Shown here: piece after piece, positions 15,332 to 23,737 of the stretch
Layout: each line of letters opens with the position of its first letter
Numbering within the stretch: the stretch's first letter is position 1
Source: Roseicella sp. DB1501
GTDB taxonomy: Bacteria > Pseudomonadota > Alphaproteobacteria > Acetobacterales > Acetobacteraceae
Reading direction: 5' to 3'
DNA length: 64,000 nucleotides
NCBI RefSeq assembly: GCF_013112485.1
Contig: NZ_JABFHG010000011.1
Location: 1 to 64,000 of the forward strand
Notes under the pieces: model-generated
Seen by the model: the letters and a program-made list of their open reading frames with translations, nothing else
Database searches by the model: none
Told to the model about the DNA's origin: nothing
Made by a program: the position numbers and the translations under genes

Positions 15332-16771
15332 CTACTCGTCCACTGCGCCGAGCGCGACGCCGTAGCCGCGCGGATCGCTGGCGATGAGGCAGCGGTCCGG
15401 CCGCCCGGGCAGGTAGTTCTGGCAGGCGGCGAGCTGGGTGCGGGCGGTGCCGGGCGCGCCGGACTCGATCGCCACTTCGGGTGCCAGGCCCCGGAAGAGC
15501 TGCAGCGCCGCCGGCCCGGCCACGCCGATCGCCGCCGCCTCCTGGCCCGAGGCCGCGGCAGCGAGGCGGAAGGCCTTGAAATTCGGGTTGTAGGCGATGG
15601 CCGCCGAGAGCAGCGGCGGCTGCACCGCGCCGAGGCCGGGGGCGGCAGCGAGCAGGAAGCCCATCCCCGGCGCCATCCGGCCGGTGCCGAAGAGGTTGTT
15701 CATGGTGAAGGCGCAGGAGACCGCATTGCCCCGCCGGTCGAAGGCGACGAGCCCGGTCGAGGCCGGCAGCGTCCCGAGCCGGGCGGGCGGCAGGTTCGTC
15801 GCGGTGACGACGCTGCGCGGATCGCCGCCCTGGCTGCGGAAGGCCGCGACCGCCGCCAGGCCGCGCTCGGCGCCCGCGCCGATATCGGCGCCGCCGCGCA
15901 GCGCCTCGAAGGCCGCCGCCGCCGCCACGCCACCATCGGCCGGCGGCGGCAGGAAGGCGATGCGGTCGCCGCCGCGGCTGGCGAGGTCGATGGGCTTCTC
16001 GAGCCCCGGCAGCGCCGCCCGCAGCTCGTCGAAGGTGAGGCTGCCGCCGGCTTGGGGCGAGACCTCCGCCAGCCGCCGCGCCAGCATGCCCTGATGCAGG
16101 TCGCCGACGCCGGCGAGGCGAAGCTGGCCGAGGGTGCCGGCGAGCTCCGGCTGCAGCATGGTCTCGCCCGCCTGCTTCGGGCCACCACCCGGGCGGCCGA
16201 AGACTGCCGCGGCGCCGGGATCGGCGAGCAGCGGGCCGGCGACCGCGGCGAGATCGGCGGCGAGGCCGCGGCTCACCTCCGTGCCGAAGCGGGCGCGCTG
16301 CTCGGCCGGCGCCATCAGCTCCTCGAAGGGCCGGCCGGGCTTGCGGGTGTGCAGGGCGAAGAGGCCGCGGGCGAGCAGCGGCACCGCCGCCGGGCGGTCG
16401 GCGCCGGCCGGCACGCCCTGGCGCGGGCCAGGCAGGAAGACCACGGCCTCGGGCGCGCCCTTGTCGGGGTCGAAGACCAGGCAGGCGCCGCCGCCGCCGA
16501 TCCCGACGCGCGAGGGCAGGGTCACGCTCATCACGAAGCCGGCGGCGACCGCCGCATCCACCGCCGTGCCGCCGGCCGAGAGCACCTGCCGCCCCGCCAG
16601 GGCGGCCGCCGGGTCCTCGGCCGCGATGCCGCCGAGGAAGCCGCGGACGAAGCCGGGCTGGCCCTCGGGCGGCCCGCCCGGGCCGAAGGGATTCAGCCCC
16701 GACAGGGTCTCGCAGCCCGGCAGGGCCAGGGCGCAGAGACCGAGGGCCGCGGCGCGCAGGCGATGCGTCAT
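15332..16771 (-). CDS. Gamma-glutamyltransferase-like lipoprotein
   Basis: Protein of 479 residues, shorter than typical gamma-glutamyltransferases. The start MTHRLRAA leads into a lipoprotein signal with lipobox LALPGC (Cys20). The large-subunit part begins AGRQVLSAGGTAVDAAVAAGFVMSV and GIGGGGACLVFD. The region equivalent to the self-cleavage site reads LPASTGLVAFDRRGNAVSCAFTMNNLFG. The usual Thr-Thr-His is reduced to Ser-Thr-Gly, although the nucleophilic Thr position may be kept. It may be a diverged hydrolase or a non-processed homologue. It probably lies in the periplasm and is transcribed just before the aminotransferase. The longer upstream open frame lacks features. Confidence 0.8.
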   Translation of the reverse strand: MTHRLRAAALGLCALALPGCETLSGLNPFGPGGPPEGQPGFVRGFLGGIAAEDPAAALAGRQVLSAGGTAVDAAVAAGFVMSVTLPSRVGIGGGGACLVFDPDKGAPEAVVFLPGPRQGVPAGADRPAAVPLLARGLFALHTRKPGRPFEELMAPAEQRARFGTEVSRGLAADLAAVAGPLLADPGAAAVFGRPGGGPKQAGETMLQPELAGTLGQLRLAGVGDLHQGMLARRLAEVSPQAGGSLTFDELRAALPGLEKPIDLASRGGDRIAFLPPPADGGVAAAAAFEALRGGADIGAGAERGLAAVAAFRSQGGDPRSVVTATNLPPARLGTLPASTGLVAFDRRGNAVSCAFTMNNLFGTGRMAPGMGFLLAAAPGLGAVQPPLLSAAIAYNPNFKAFRLAAAASGQEAAAIGVAGPAALQLFRGLAPEVAIESGAPGTARTQLAACQNYLPGRPDRCLIASDPRGYGVALGAVDE

Positions 16772-17171
16772 CCCGCGCGCGGGGGACCCGATGCCCGGCT
16801 GTTGGGTGGCCTGGGCCCTCATCTCGGCGCTGCTCGTCATGCTGGCGTCCCTGGTCCCCATCTCACGCGCCGGCGCGGCGTCTCCCGCTGCGCGCGCCTC
16901 ACCTCGCGCGCCCCATCTCGCACAGGTGGCCGGCGCACACCCCTGGCGGTCGCCGCCCGACCGCGGCGCGGCGCACGCAGGTGCAGGCGCGGCCCATAAA
17001 CGCCTTCGCCACCACCGGCAACCGCGGGATCGCGCGGAAACGCGCCCGGCCGTGTGGCGGCCAGGATCGGCACATAGGATCGGCGAACAGGATTTGCCTC
17101 GCCGGCCGAAGCGCGACACCCTAAGCCGGGCGCAGGGCGGCCGCAGCCGCCATGGTCCGGAGACGAGCACG
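16772..17171. other. Divergent promoter region, no gene seen
   Basis: This 400-base gap separates the divergent lipoprotein and DsbA-like genes. Both strands stay open because of the high GC, but no frame shows a start with a ribosome-binding site and a plausible protein. AT-richer patches near 17015 and 17075 are the best places for promoters. Confidence 0.5.
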
Positions 17172-17924
17172 ATGATGCGCCTATCCCGGCTGGTTCTGCT
17201 GGCCGGCCTCGCCTTTGCCTCGCCCGCGCTTGCCCAGACGGCGGGGCCTGGCCTCACGCCCGCGCAGCGCCAGGAAGTCATCGCCGTGCTGCGCGATGCG
17301 CTGAAGCAGGATCCGAGCATCCTGCGCGATGCGCTGGTGGCGCTGGAGCAGGCGGAGAACCAGGAGCGCCTGGGCGCCCAGCGCGCCGCCATCACCGAGC
17401 ATGCGGCGGCGCTGTTCCGCGATGCCGAGGATCCGGTGAAGGGCAACCCCCAGGGCAAGGTGACGCTGGTCGAGTTCTTCGACGCCCGCTGCGGCTATTG
17501 CAAGCAGATGCAACCGGCGATGGACGCGCTGCTGCAGCGCCAGAAGGATGTGCGGCTGGTGCTGAAGGACCTGCCGATCCTCGGCCCGAACAGCTTGCTG
17601 GCGAGCCGCGCCCTGCTCGCGGCGCAGCGCCAGGGCCGCTATGCCGAGCTGCACGAGGCGCTGATGCGGCTGCGCGAGGACCCGACCGAGCCGGTGCTGA
17701 AGCGCGAGGCGGAGAAGGTCGGGCTCGACTGGGCGCGGCTGCGCCGCGACATGGACGATCCGGCGATCGCCCGCCGGATCGAGGCGAATACGCGCCTTGC
17801 CGGCGCGCTGAAGATCCAGGGCACGCCGGCGCTGGTGATCGGCGACAGCCTGGTCCCGGGCGCCGTCGACCTGGCGACGCTCGAGAGGCTGGTCGGCGAG
17901 GCGCGCAACCGCCAGGGCGGCTGA
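17172..17924 (+). CDS. Periplasmic thiol:disulfide oxidoreductase, DsbA/Com1-like
   Basis: Thioredoxin-fold protein of 250 residues exported to the periplasm. A Sec signal peptide (RLSRLVLLAGLAFASPALAQ) ends near residue 22. A helical linker (about 28-90) is typical of the Com1/BdbD-like group. The thioredoxin domain follows with the active site CGYC (Cys107, Cys110), the helical insertion, and the cis-Pro loop QGTPALVIGD. It makes or isomerises disulfides in secreted proteins. The start is the first of two adjacent ATG codons (MM). It is divergent from the lipoprotein gene, and 48 bases before the MBL gene on the same strand. Confidence 0.9.
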   Translation: MMRLSRLVLLAGLAFASPALAQTAGPGLTPAQRQEVIAVLRDALKQDPSILRDALVALEQAENQERLGAQRAAITEHAAALFRDAEDPVKGNPQGKVTLVEFFDARCGYCKQMQPAMDALLQRQKDVRLVLKDLPILGPNSLLASRALLAAQRQGRYAELHEALMRLREDPTEPVLKREAEKVGLDWARLRRDMDDPAIARRIEANTRLAGALKIQGTPALVIGDSLVPGAVDLATLERLVGEARNRQGG

Positions 17925-17972
17925 CGGGCGACTGACAGCCGGGCAAAGACCCCCATCCGGCGGAGGCGCCGC

Positions 17973-18791
17973 ATGCCGCATTTCCTCTGCGCCACCTGCA
18001 GCACCCAATTCGCGGCGAGCGAGACGCCGCCGCCGCGCTGCCCGATCTGCGAGGACGAACGGCAATACGTGCCGGCCTCTGGCCAGCGCTGGACCACGCT
18101 CGAGGCGCTGCGCGCGGGCCATGCCAACACCTGGCGCGAGCTGGAACCGGGGCTGCTCGCCCTGCGCAGCGTCCCGGCCTTCGGCATCGACCAGCGGGCG
18201 CTGCTGGTGCGCACGCCCGCGGGCAACCTGCTCTGGGACTGCATCGCGCTGCTGGACGCGGCGACGGCCGGCCTCATCGGCGCGCTCGGCGGCCTCGCCG
18301 GCATCGCCATCAGCCATCCGCACTATTATTCGACCATGGTCGAATGGGGCCACGCCTTCGGCGTGCCGGTCTGGCTGCATGCGGCCGACCGCGCGCATGT
18401 GGCGCGGCCCGATCCCTGCCTGCGCTTCTGGGAGGGCGAGTCGGCGGCCGTGCTGCCGGAGATCACGCTGCACCGGCTCGGCGGGCATTTCGCCGGCGGG
18501 ACCGTGGCGCATTGGCGGGGCGGCGCCGACGGCAAGGGGGCGCTGCTCTCGGGCGACATCCTGCAGGTGCTGCCCGATCGCCGCTTCATCGGCTTCATGC
18601 GCAGCTACCCCTGCCTGATCCCGCTGCCACCGGCGGAGATACGACGCATGACCGCGCAATGCCTCGCCCTGGACTGGGAGGCGATCTACGGCGCCTTCCA
18701 CGAGCGGGAGATCGTGGCAGGCGGCAAACCCGCCCTCGCGCGCAGCGCTGGGCGCTACTGCGCCTGGGTGGAGCGGATGGTCGAACCCTGA
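17973..18791 (+). CDS. MBL-fold protein with N-terminal zinc ribbon
   Basis: Protein of 272 residues. A rubredoxin-like zinc ribbon, CATC and CPIC, lies at residues 6-26. It is followed by a metallo-beta-lactamase-like domain in which the usual HxHxDH motif is reduced to SHPHYYSTMVEW. Later elements LGGHFAGGTVAHW and LLSGDILQVL resemble the second His and the Asp of the family. The altered motif suggests changed metal binding or a non-hydrolytic role. No signal peptide, so cytoplasmic. It follows the DsbA-like gene closely; a functional link is not obvious. Confidence 0.8.
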   Translation: MPHFLCATCSTQFAASETPPPRCPICEDERQYVPASGQRWTTLEALRAGHANTWRELEPGLLALRSVPAFGIDQRALLVRTPAGNLLWDCIALLDAATAGLIGALGGLAGIAISHPHYYSTMVEWGHAFGVPVWLHAADRAHVARPDPCLRFWEGESAAVLPEITLHRLGGHFAGGTVAHWRGGADGKGALLSGDILQVLPDRRFIGFMRSYPCLIPLPPAEIRRMTAQCLALDWEAIYGAFHEREIVAGGKPALARSAGRYCAWVERMVEP

Positions 18792-18929
18792 CCGCCCGGC
18801 CGCGCCGCGCCCGCACCCGCCCTGGGCGGCTTCACCGCCGCGGCATCGGGCGGTTTCGCGGCGCATCCGGCGGTGTCGCCGGATTGCCGGGGCCCGCGCC
18901 GCGTATAGACTGCCCATGGGAGACAAGGG

Positions 18930-20087
18930 ATGCATGAAGAGGCAGTCACGCTGCTGCAGCGGCTCGTGTCCTTCGACACGACGAGCCGCAACAGCAATCT
19001 GCCCCTCATCCGATGGGTGGAAGCCTGGCTCGCGGCGCAAGGCGTCGAGAGCCGCGTGATGCTCGACGGCACGGGGGAGAAGGCGAATCTCCACGCGGTG
19101 GTCGGGCCGCATGTGCCGGGCGGCATCGCCCTGTCGGCGCATGTCGACTGCGTGCCGGTGGACGGCCAGGACTGGCGCGCCGACCCTTTCCAGCTACGGC
19201 GCGAGGGCGGCCGGCTGATCGGCCGCGGCACCGCCGACATGAAGGGCTTCGCCGCCTGCGCGCTGGCCATGCTGCCGCGCTTCGCCGCCATGGATCTCCG
19301 GCGCCCGGTGCATCTCTGCCTGACGCATGACGAGGAAACGACCGGCGCCGGCGCGCGGGCGCTGGTGCCGCGCCTCGGCGAGGATCTGCCGCCGCCCGCC
19401 GCCTGCATCGTCGGCGAGCCGACCGGCATGGCGCCGGTCATCGCGCAGAAGGGCTATGCGAGTTGGGACGTCACGGTCACCGGCCTGTCCGGGCATTCCT
19501 CCCGCACCACCGAGACGGCGAATGCGCTGCAGGCGGCGGCGGAGGGCGTTGCCTGGCTCAGCGCCCGCGCCCGCGACTTCGCCGCGACCGGCCGCCGCGC
19601 CGAGGGCTTCGTGCCGCCCTGGACGACGGTGCATGTCGGCACCTTCCAGGCCGGCACCGGCCTCAACATGGTGCCCGACCATGCCAGCTTCGCCTTCGAG
19701 GTCCGCAGCGTGCCGGGCGACGACCCCGAGGCGGTGGTCGCCGGGCTGCGCCGCTTCCTCGAGGAGACGGTGCTGCCGCCGCTGCGCGCCGTGGCGCCGG
19801 GCGTCGGCGCCACCATCACGCCGCGCTCGCTGCTGCCCGCCTTCGACCTGCCGGAGGATGCGACGCTCGCCCTCGAGGTGCAGCGGCTGACCGGCCGCAA
19901 CAGCGTCGCGCGCGTCAGCTACGGCACCGAGGCGGGCTTCTTCGAAGCGGCCGGCATCGCCACCATCGTCTGCGGCCCGGGGCACATCGCCCAGGCGCAC
20001 CAGCCGGAGGAATGGGTGGCGGAGGAGCAGATCGCCGCCTGCCTCGATGTGCTCGACCGCCTCGGCGGCACGCTGGCGGCCGGATGA
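18930..20087 (+). CDS. argE: Acetylornithine deacetylase
   Basis: M20-family zinc peptidase of 385 residues that would remove acetate from N-acetylornithine in arginine synthesis. Motifs: ALSAHVDCVPVDGQDW (first metal His and Asp, about 70-85), GRGTADMKGFAA (bridging Asp), CLTHDEETTGAGARALV (catalytic Glu-Glu) and VGEPTGMAPVIAQKG. The dimerisation part has SGHSSRT, and the last ligand is in GPGHIAQAHQPEEW. It is close to the usual ArgE length. A clear GGGAGA ribosome-binding site precedes the ATG. It overlaps the following deacylase gene by ATGA. Note that argJ is also present, which recycles the acetyl group; having both is not unusual, but ArgE may then serve another N-acyl substrate. Confidence 0.85.
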   Translation: MHEEAVTLLQRLVSFDTTSRNSNLPLIRWVEAWLAAQGVESRVMLDGTGEKANLHAVVGPHVPGGIALSAHVDCVPVDGQDWRADPFQLRREGGRLIGRGTADMKGFAACALAMLPRFAAMDLRRPVHLCLTHDEETTGAGARALVPRLGEDLPPPAACIVGEPTGMAPVIAQKGYASWDVTVTGLSGHSSRTTETANALQAAAEGVAWLSARARDFAATGRRAEGFVPPWTTVHVGTFQAGTGLNMVPDHASFAFEVRSVPGDDPEAVVAGLRRFLEETVLPPLRAVAPGVGATITPRSLLPAFDLPEDATLALEVQRLTGRNSVARVSYGTEAGFFEAAGIATIVCGPGHIAQAHQPEEWVAEEQIAACLDVLDRLGGTLAAG

Positions 20088-21121
20088 GCGAGGAGCGGGA
20101 CCAGCTCACCCCCGCCCTGGCGGCGCTGCTGCAAAGCGGCCCGCTGCCCCTCCGGCCGCGGCTCGATGTTCGGATCGCGCCGCCCGACCTGCAGCCCTGG
20201 CGCGGCGGCAACGCCATGCCCGGCGTCTGGAGCTTCACCGCCGCCGCGCCGGGCCCGCATGTCGCGGTGATGGCGGCGACGCATGGCAACGAGATCGGCG
20301 GCGCGGTGATGCTCGACCGTTGGCTGCGCGGCGGGCTGCGGCCCCGGCGCGGCCGGCTCTCGCTCATCCTCGGCAACCTCGATGCGCTCGCCCGCTTCGA
20401 TGCCGAGGACCCGACGGCGAGCCGCTTCATCGACGAGGACCTGAACCGGCTCTGGGACGAGGAGACCCTCGCCGGCGGCCGCCGCTCGAACGAGTTGCGG
20501 CGCGCCCGGGCGCTGCGGCCGCTGCTCGATACGGTCGACCTGCTGCTCGACCTGCATTCCATGCTCTGGCCGTCCGAGCCGCTCTTCCTGACCGGCACGT
20601 CGCCGCGCGCGGCGCAGCTGGCGCACAGCCTCGGCCTGCCGGCGCTTGTGGTGGCCGATGAGGGTCATCATGCCGGGCCGCGCATCATCGACTATGCGCG
20701 CTTCTCCGACCCGGCGGGGCGCTGCACCGCGATGCTGCTGGAAGCCGGCTCGCACTGGGAGGCGGAGACGGTCGCGATGATGGAGGCCGTCGCGGCGCAG
20801 CTGCTGCGGCGGACCGGCCTCGCCGCCGCCGGGGAGCCGCTCCTCTCGCCGCCGTCCGCCGGGCCTACGCCGCGCATCGCCCGGGTCACGCGCACGGTGA
20901 CGGTGCGGAGCCCCGGCTTCGCCTTCCTGCGGCCCTATCGTGGCGGCCATGTCGTCGCGGAGCGGAACACCCTCATCGCCCTCGACGGCGAGGAGGAGAT
21001 CCGCACGCCGCACGACGATTGCCTCCTGGTGATGCCGAGCCTGCGGGTCATGCCGGGCCAGACCGCAGTGCGGCTGGCACGGTTCCTCGGCATTCCGAAC
21101 GGCGAGCCGGCGCCGATCTGA
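20084..21121 (+). CDS. Succinylglutamate desuccinylase/aspartoacylase-family hydrolase
   Basis: Zinc-dependent deacylase of 345 residues (M14-like AstE/AspA fold). THGNEIGG supplies the His and Glu metal ligands near residue 65, LDLHSML the second His near 150, and a Glu in MLLEAGSHWE is likely catalytic. The C-terminal beta domain (about 255-340) matches the family's lid. Translationally coupled to the argE-type gene (ATGA), so both may work on N-acylated amino acids, one as peptidase-type and one as aspartoacylase-type. The substrate is not determined. Confidence 0.85.
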   Translation: MSEERDQLTPALAALLQSGPLPLRPRLDVRIAPPDLQPWRGGNAMPGVWSFTAAAPGPHVAVMAATHGNEIGGAVMLDRWLRGGLRPRRGRLSLILGNLDALARFDAEDPTASRFIDEDLNRLWDEETLAGGRRSNELRRARALRPLLDTVDLLLDLHSMLWPSEPLFLTGTSPRAAQLAHSLGLPALVVADEGHHAGPRIIDYARFSDPAGRCTAMLLEAGSHWEAETVAMMEAVAAQLLRRTGLAAAGEPLLSPPSAGPTPRIARVTRTVTVRSPGFAFLRPYRGGHVVAERNTLIALDGEEEIRTPHDDCLLVMPSLRVMPGQTAVRLARFLGIPNGEPAPI

Positions 21122-21159
21122 GATCGGCGGCCAGGCTGCGCCGGTTCATTCGCTGTCCG

Positions 21160-21930
21160 TCATTCGGGTGCCGGCTCACCCTCCCGCGCCTCGCCGAAGC
21201 GGGCGAGCAGCGCCAGGCAGGCGGCGGCGGCCGCCTCGACCGCCGCGCCATCCGTGCCCTTCGCCACCAGCGCGACGCCGCCGCCCTTGCCGCGGTAATA
21301 GGGGTAGCTGCCGAGGTCGAGCGCCGGGTACTGCGCCTGGATGGCGGCGAGGCCCTCGGCGATCTGGCCCTCATAGACGTAATCCGCATGCACGGTGTGC
21401 GAGCGGATGGGCTGGCCGCCCGCGAGGCCCGGCGCCAGCGCCTCGAACATCGAGCGCATGATGCGGGGCACGCCCGCCATCACATGCACGTTCTCCATCG
21501 AGAAGCCGGGCGCCGTGGTCTCGCCGCAGCGGATCGGCACGGCGCCGCGCGGCAGCGTCGCCATGCGCAGCCGGGCGGCGTTCATCTCCACCGGCGGGTC
21601 GCGCCGGGCATAGTCGGCGGCCATGATGGCGCGCGTCTCCTCATGCACCTCCCAGGGGACGCCGAAGGCCTTGGCGACGCATTCGCTGGTGATGTCGTCA
21701 TGCGTCGGGCCGATGCCGCCGGTGGTGAAGACATGCGTGAAGCGCGCCCGGCACTCGTTCACCGTGGCGATGATGGTGTCCTCGACATCGGGGATGACGC
21801 GCGCCTCGCGCATCGGGATGCCGATCTCGCCAAGGCGCGTCGCCAGGAATTGCAGGTTGGCGTCGCGGGTGCGACCCGAGAGCACCTCGTTGCCGATGAT
21901 CAGCAGGCAGGCGGTGGGATTGGCGGTCAT
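21160..21930 (-). CDS. CinA N-terminal-type (MoaB-like) protein
   Basis: Protein of 256 residues equal to the N-terminal domain of CinA. It has the MoaB/MogA fold: LLIIGNEVLSGRTRDANLQFLA, then TTGGIGPTHDDITSECVAKAFG (phosphate and pterin-like pocket), and a second domain with GFSMENVHVMAGVPRIMRSM. The C-terminal nicotinamide-nucleotide amidase domain of full CinA is absent, as in many alphaproteobacteria. In related enzymes this domain hydrolyses ADP-ribose. The start is the Met before TANPTACLL. Upstream lies a 24-bp tandem duplication. Confidence 0.9.
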   Translation of the reverse strand: MTANPTACLLIIGNEVLSGRTRDANLQFLATRLGEIGIPMREARVIPDVEDTIIATVNECRARFTHVFTTGGIGPTHDDITSECVAKAFGVPWEVHEETRAIMAADYARRDPPVEMNAARLRMATLPRGAVPIRCGETTAPGFSMENVHVMAGVPRIMRSMFEALAPGLAGGQPIRSHTVHADYVYEGQIAEGLAAIQAQYPALDLGSYPYYRGKGGGVALVAKGTDGAAVEAAAAACLALLARFGEAREGEPAPE

Positions 21931-21944
21931 CGTGCTTCCTGGAC

Positions 21945-21992
21945 GTCGCGGGGGAGCGGAGGGAGTTGGTCGCGGGGGAGCGGAGGGAGTTG
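21945..21992. repeat. 24-bp perfect tandem duplication
   Basis: Two identical 24-base units (21945-21968 and 21969-21992) containing GTCGCGGGGGAGCGGAGGG lie 15 bases before the start of the CinA-type gene. They contain purine-rich segments on one strand and could be a recent slippage product or a duplicated control site. Confidence 0.85.
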
Positions 21993-22138
21993 CCCGACGA
22001 GGCCCCTCGGCGCCTCGCCGTCGTCCCGGCTCCGCAGGGCAGGCCGTTGCCGGGCGATGATAATACGCGGCCCCTCGCCGCCTAGGGTGATTCCACGCCG
22101 GCCCGGCAGGGCCAGGGGGCCATGCCTGCCCGGCGGGG

Positions 22139-23296
22139 TCAGAGGAAGTCCCGCAGCATGGCGACCAGCGGCTTGTCGGCCGGCGGCATGGCATAGCCGC
22201 CGAGCTTCTGCGGCCGCACCCAGGCCAGCGCCTGGCCCTCGACCGGCCGCACCACGCCGCTCCAGCGCCGGCAGAGATAGAGCGGCATCAGCAGGTGGAA
22301 GGCTTCGTAGCCATGCGAGGCGAAGGTGAAGGGGCCGAGGCAGGCCTCGGTGACGTCGATATCAAGCTCCTCCTTGAGCTCGCGGATCAACGCCTGCTCC
22401 GGCGTCTCCCCCGGCTGCACCTTGCCGCCGGGGAACTCCCAGAGCCCGGCCAGCGGCTTGCCCTCCGGGCGGCGGGCGAGCAGCACGCGGCCATCGGCAT
22501 CGACCAGGGCGACGGCGGCCACCAGCAGCACCGGCTTCGCGCCGGACGGTGCCGCACTGGGCATGGCGAGGGGTGCGGCGGGCGCGGCTGAAGGTGCAGG
22601 CGGGGACGGCGCGGCGGGAGGGGCCGTCGCCTCCCCGGCCGGCCGGCCCTCGAACAGCAGCACCGGCATGGGGCCGCCGCGCGAGAGGAAGGTCTGCACC
22701 CCCTCCCCCGCCGGCGCCAGCCCCAGCCGGCGCAGCACGGCCTGGGAACGCTGGTTGTCCTTCAGCGCGCTGGCGCGGATGGTGGCGATGCCGAGCTCGG
22801 CCCGCGCCCAGGCGCAAAGCCGGGTCACCGCCTCCGACGCCACGCCATGCCCCCAGAAGCGGCGGCCGACCCAATAGCCCAGCTCGGCCGCGCGGCCGTC
22901 GCGTGAGCGGCTCAGCCCGACGCAGCCGATCAGGTGCTCCGCCCCGTTCTCCTCGCCGATGATCGCCAGGTGCCAGGCCTGCCCGGCGGCGATCTGCGCC
23001 CAGGTGGATTCGATCCAGGTCTCCGCCAGCTCCCGCGGATAGGGGAAGGGCACGCGGGCCAGGGTCTTGGCCACCTCCCAGTCATTGACCAGCCGGTGCA
23101 GCGCCGGCGCGTCCTCGAGCCGCAGGGGGCGAAGGGTCAGCCGCTCGGTCCGGAGTGGCGGGAAGTCGGGGAACGGCACGGTCACGGGATGGAGGCGCTC
23201 GCAGCGGGGGGGGCCAGGAATGGCCAGCCGCCCGCGCCTGTCAACGGAGCGGGAGGGCCGGCTGGCGCCGCGGCGAGGGACAAGGATGACGGCCAC
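22139..23296 (-). CDS. GNAT acetyltransferase fused to Nudix hydrolase
   Basis: Two-domain protein of up to 385 residues. The N-terminal GNAT domain (about 45-205) resembles ribosomal-protein N-acetyltransferases: RTERLTLRPLRLEDAPALH, GYWVGRRFWGHGVASEAV (acetyl-CoA loop) and NQRSQAVLRRLGL. An Ala/Pro linker of about 40 residues follows. The C-terminal Nudix domain (about 255-385) is MutT-like, with a complete Nudix box GGKVQPGETPEQALIRELKEELDI that cleans oxidised or other nucleoside triphosphates. The start chosen is GTG at 23296, with GAGGGG seven bases upstream; a GTG at 23185 just before the GNAT domain is the alternative. Both catalytic sets look intact. Confidence 0.88.
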   Translation of the reverse strand: MAVILVPRRGASRPSRSVDRRGRLAIPGPPRCERLHPVTVPFPDFPPLRTERLTLRPLRLEDAPALHRLVNDWEVAKTLARVPFPYPRELAETWIESTWAQIAAGQAWHLAIIGEENGAEHLIGCVGLSRSRDGRAAELGYWVGRRFWGHGVASEAVTRLCAWARAELGIATIRASALKDNQRSQAVLRRLGLAPAGEGVQTFLSRGGPMPVLLFEGRPAGEATAPPAAPSPPAPSAAPAAPLAMPSAAPSGAKPVLLVAAVALVDADGRVLLARRPEGKPLAGLWEFPGGKVQPGETPEQALIRELKEELDIDVTEACLGPFTFASHGYEAFHLLMPLYLCRRWSGVVRPVEGQALAWVRPQKLGGYAMPPADKPLVAMLRDFL

Positions 23297-23737
23297 GCCA
23301 CGCTCCCCTCATGGACAGCAATCGGTGGCGGCTGACGATCAGGGCGTTGCAGCTTCACGGCACTTTTTTTTCATTATAGTATCGAAACACGAAGACACTC
23401 GACTTGATCCGAGGTCAAGCAGCGCCGCGCTCCCCTGTCGCAAGCTGAAGGCCTGCGGTGGGCCTGCCCGGCGGCAACGAGACGGCGATCAACCACCCCT
23501 TGTTCCGGTGCGCCCGGCAAGGCCGGTCGCATGTCACCGGTCCGCAAGGAACGAGGGACGCGTACATGGCGAAGGACCATGGTCGCTTCGCTACGAATGA
23601 GCATCAACATTGCCGCAAGATTATCGAAGCAGAAAGGTTGCCGATCGTGCCTCTCGATGCCGGCGCCGCGGTGGCCAAGGCATGCCAATCCGGCCTGCAT
23701 CGTCGGCACACCTCGCAAAGTGGCTCGAGAGCAGGGC
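23297..23737. promoter_or_regulatory. AT-rich promoter region and leader of the glycan operon
   Basis: Around 23360-23400 the base composition drops sharply: eight T in a row, then TATAGT (23375-23380), a likely -10 element facing the glycan genes. The following 350 bases have no frame that looks like a protein, although the downstream frame stays open back to 23531. A long leader or an unrecognised start is possible. Confidence 0.4.

Noticed and set aside
13457-16999. Open frame of about 1180 codons on the plus strand
   Set aside because: It crosses the MFS gene in another phase and runs antisense to the aminotransferase and lipoprotein genes. It reflects few stop codons in high-GC DNA.
16792-17171. 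N-terminal extension or separate small membrane protein before the DsbA-like gene
   Set aside because: A hydrophobic stretch is open in frame, but the 90 codons after it are low-complexity Arg/His/Pro, and the normal signal peptide begins at 17172.
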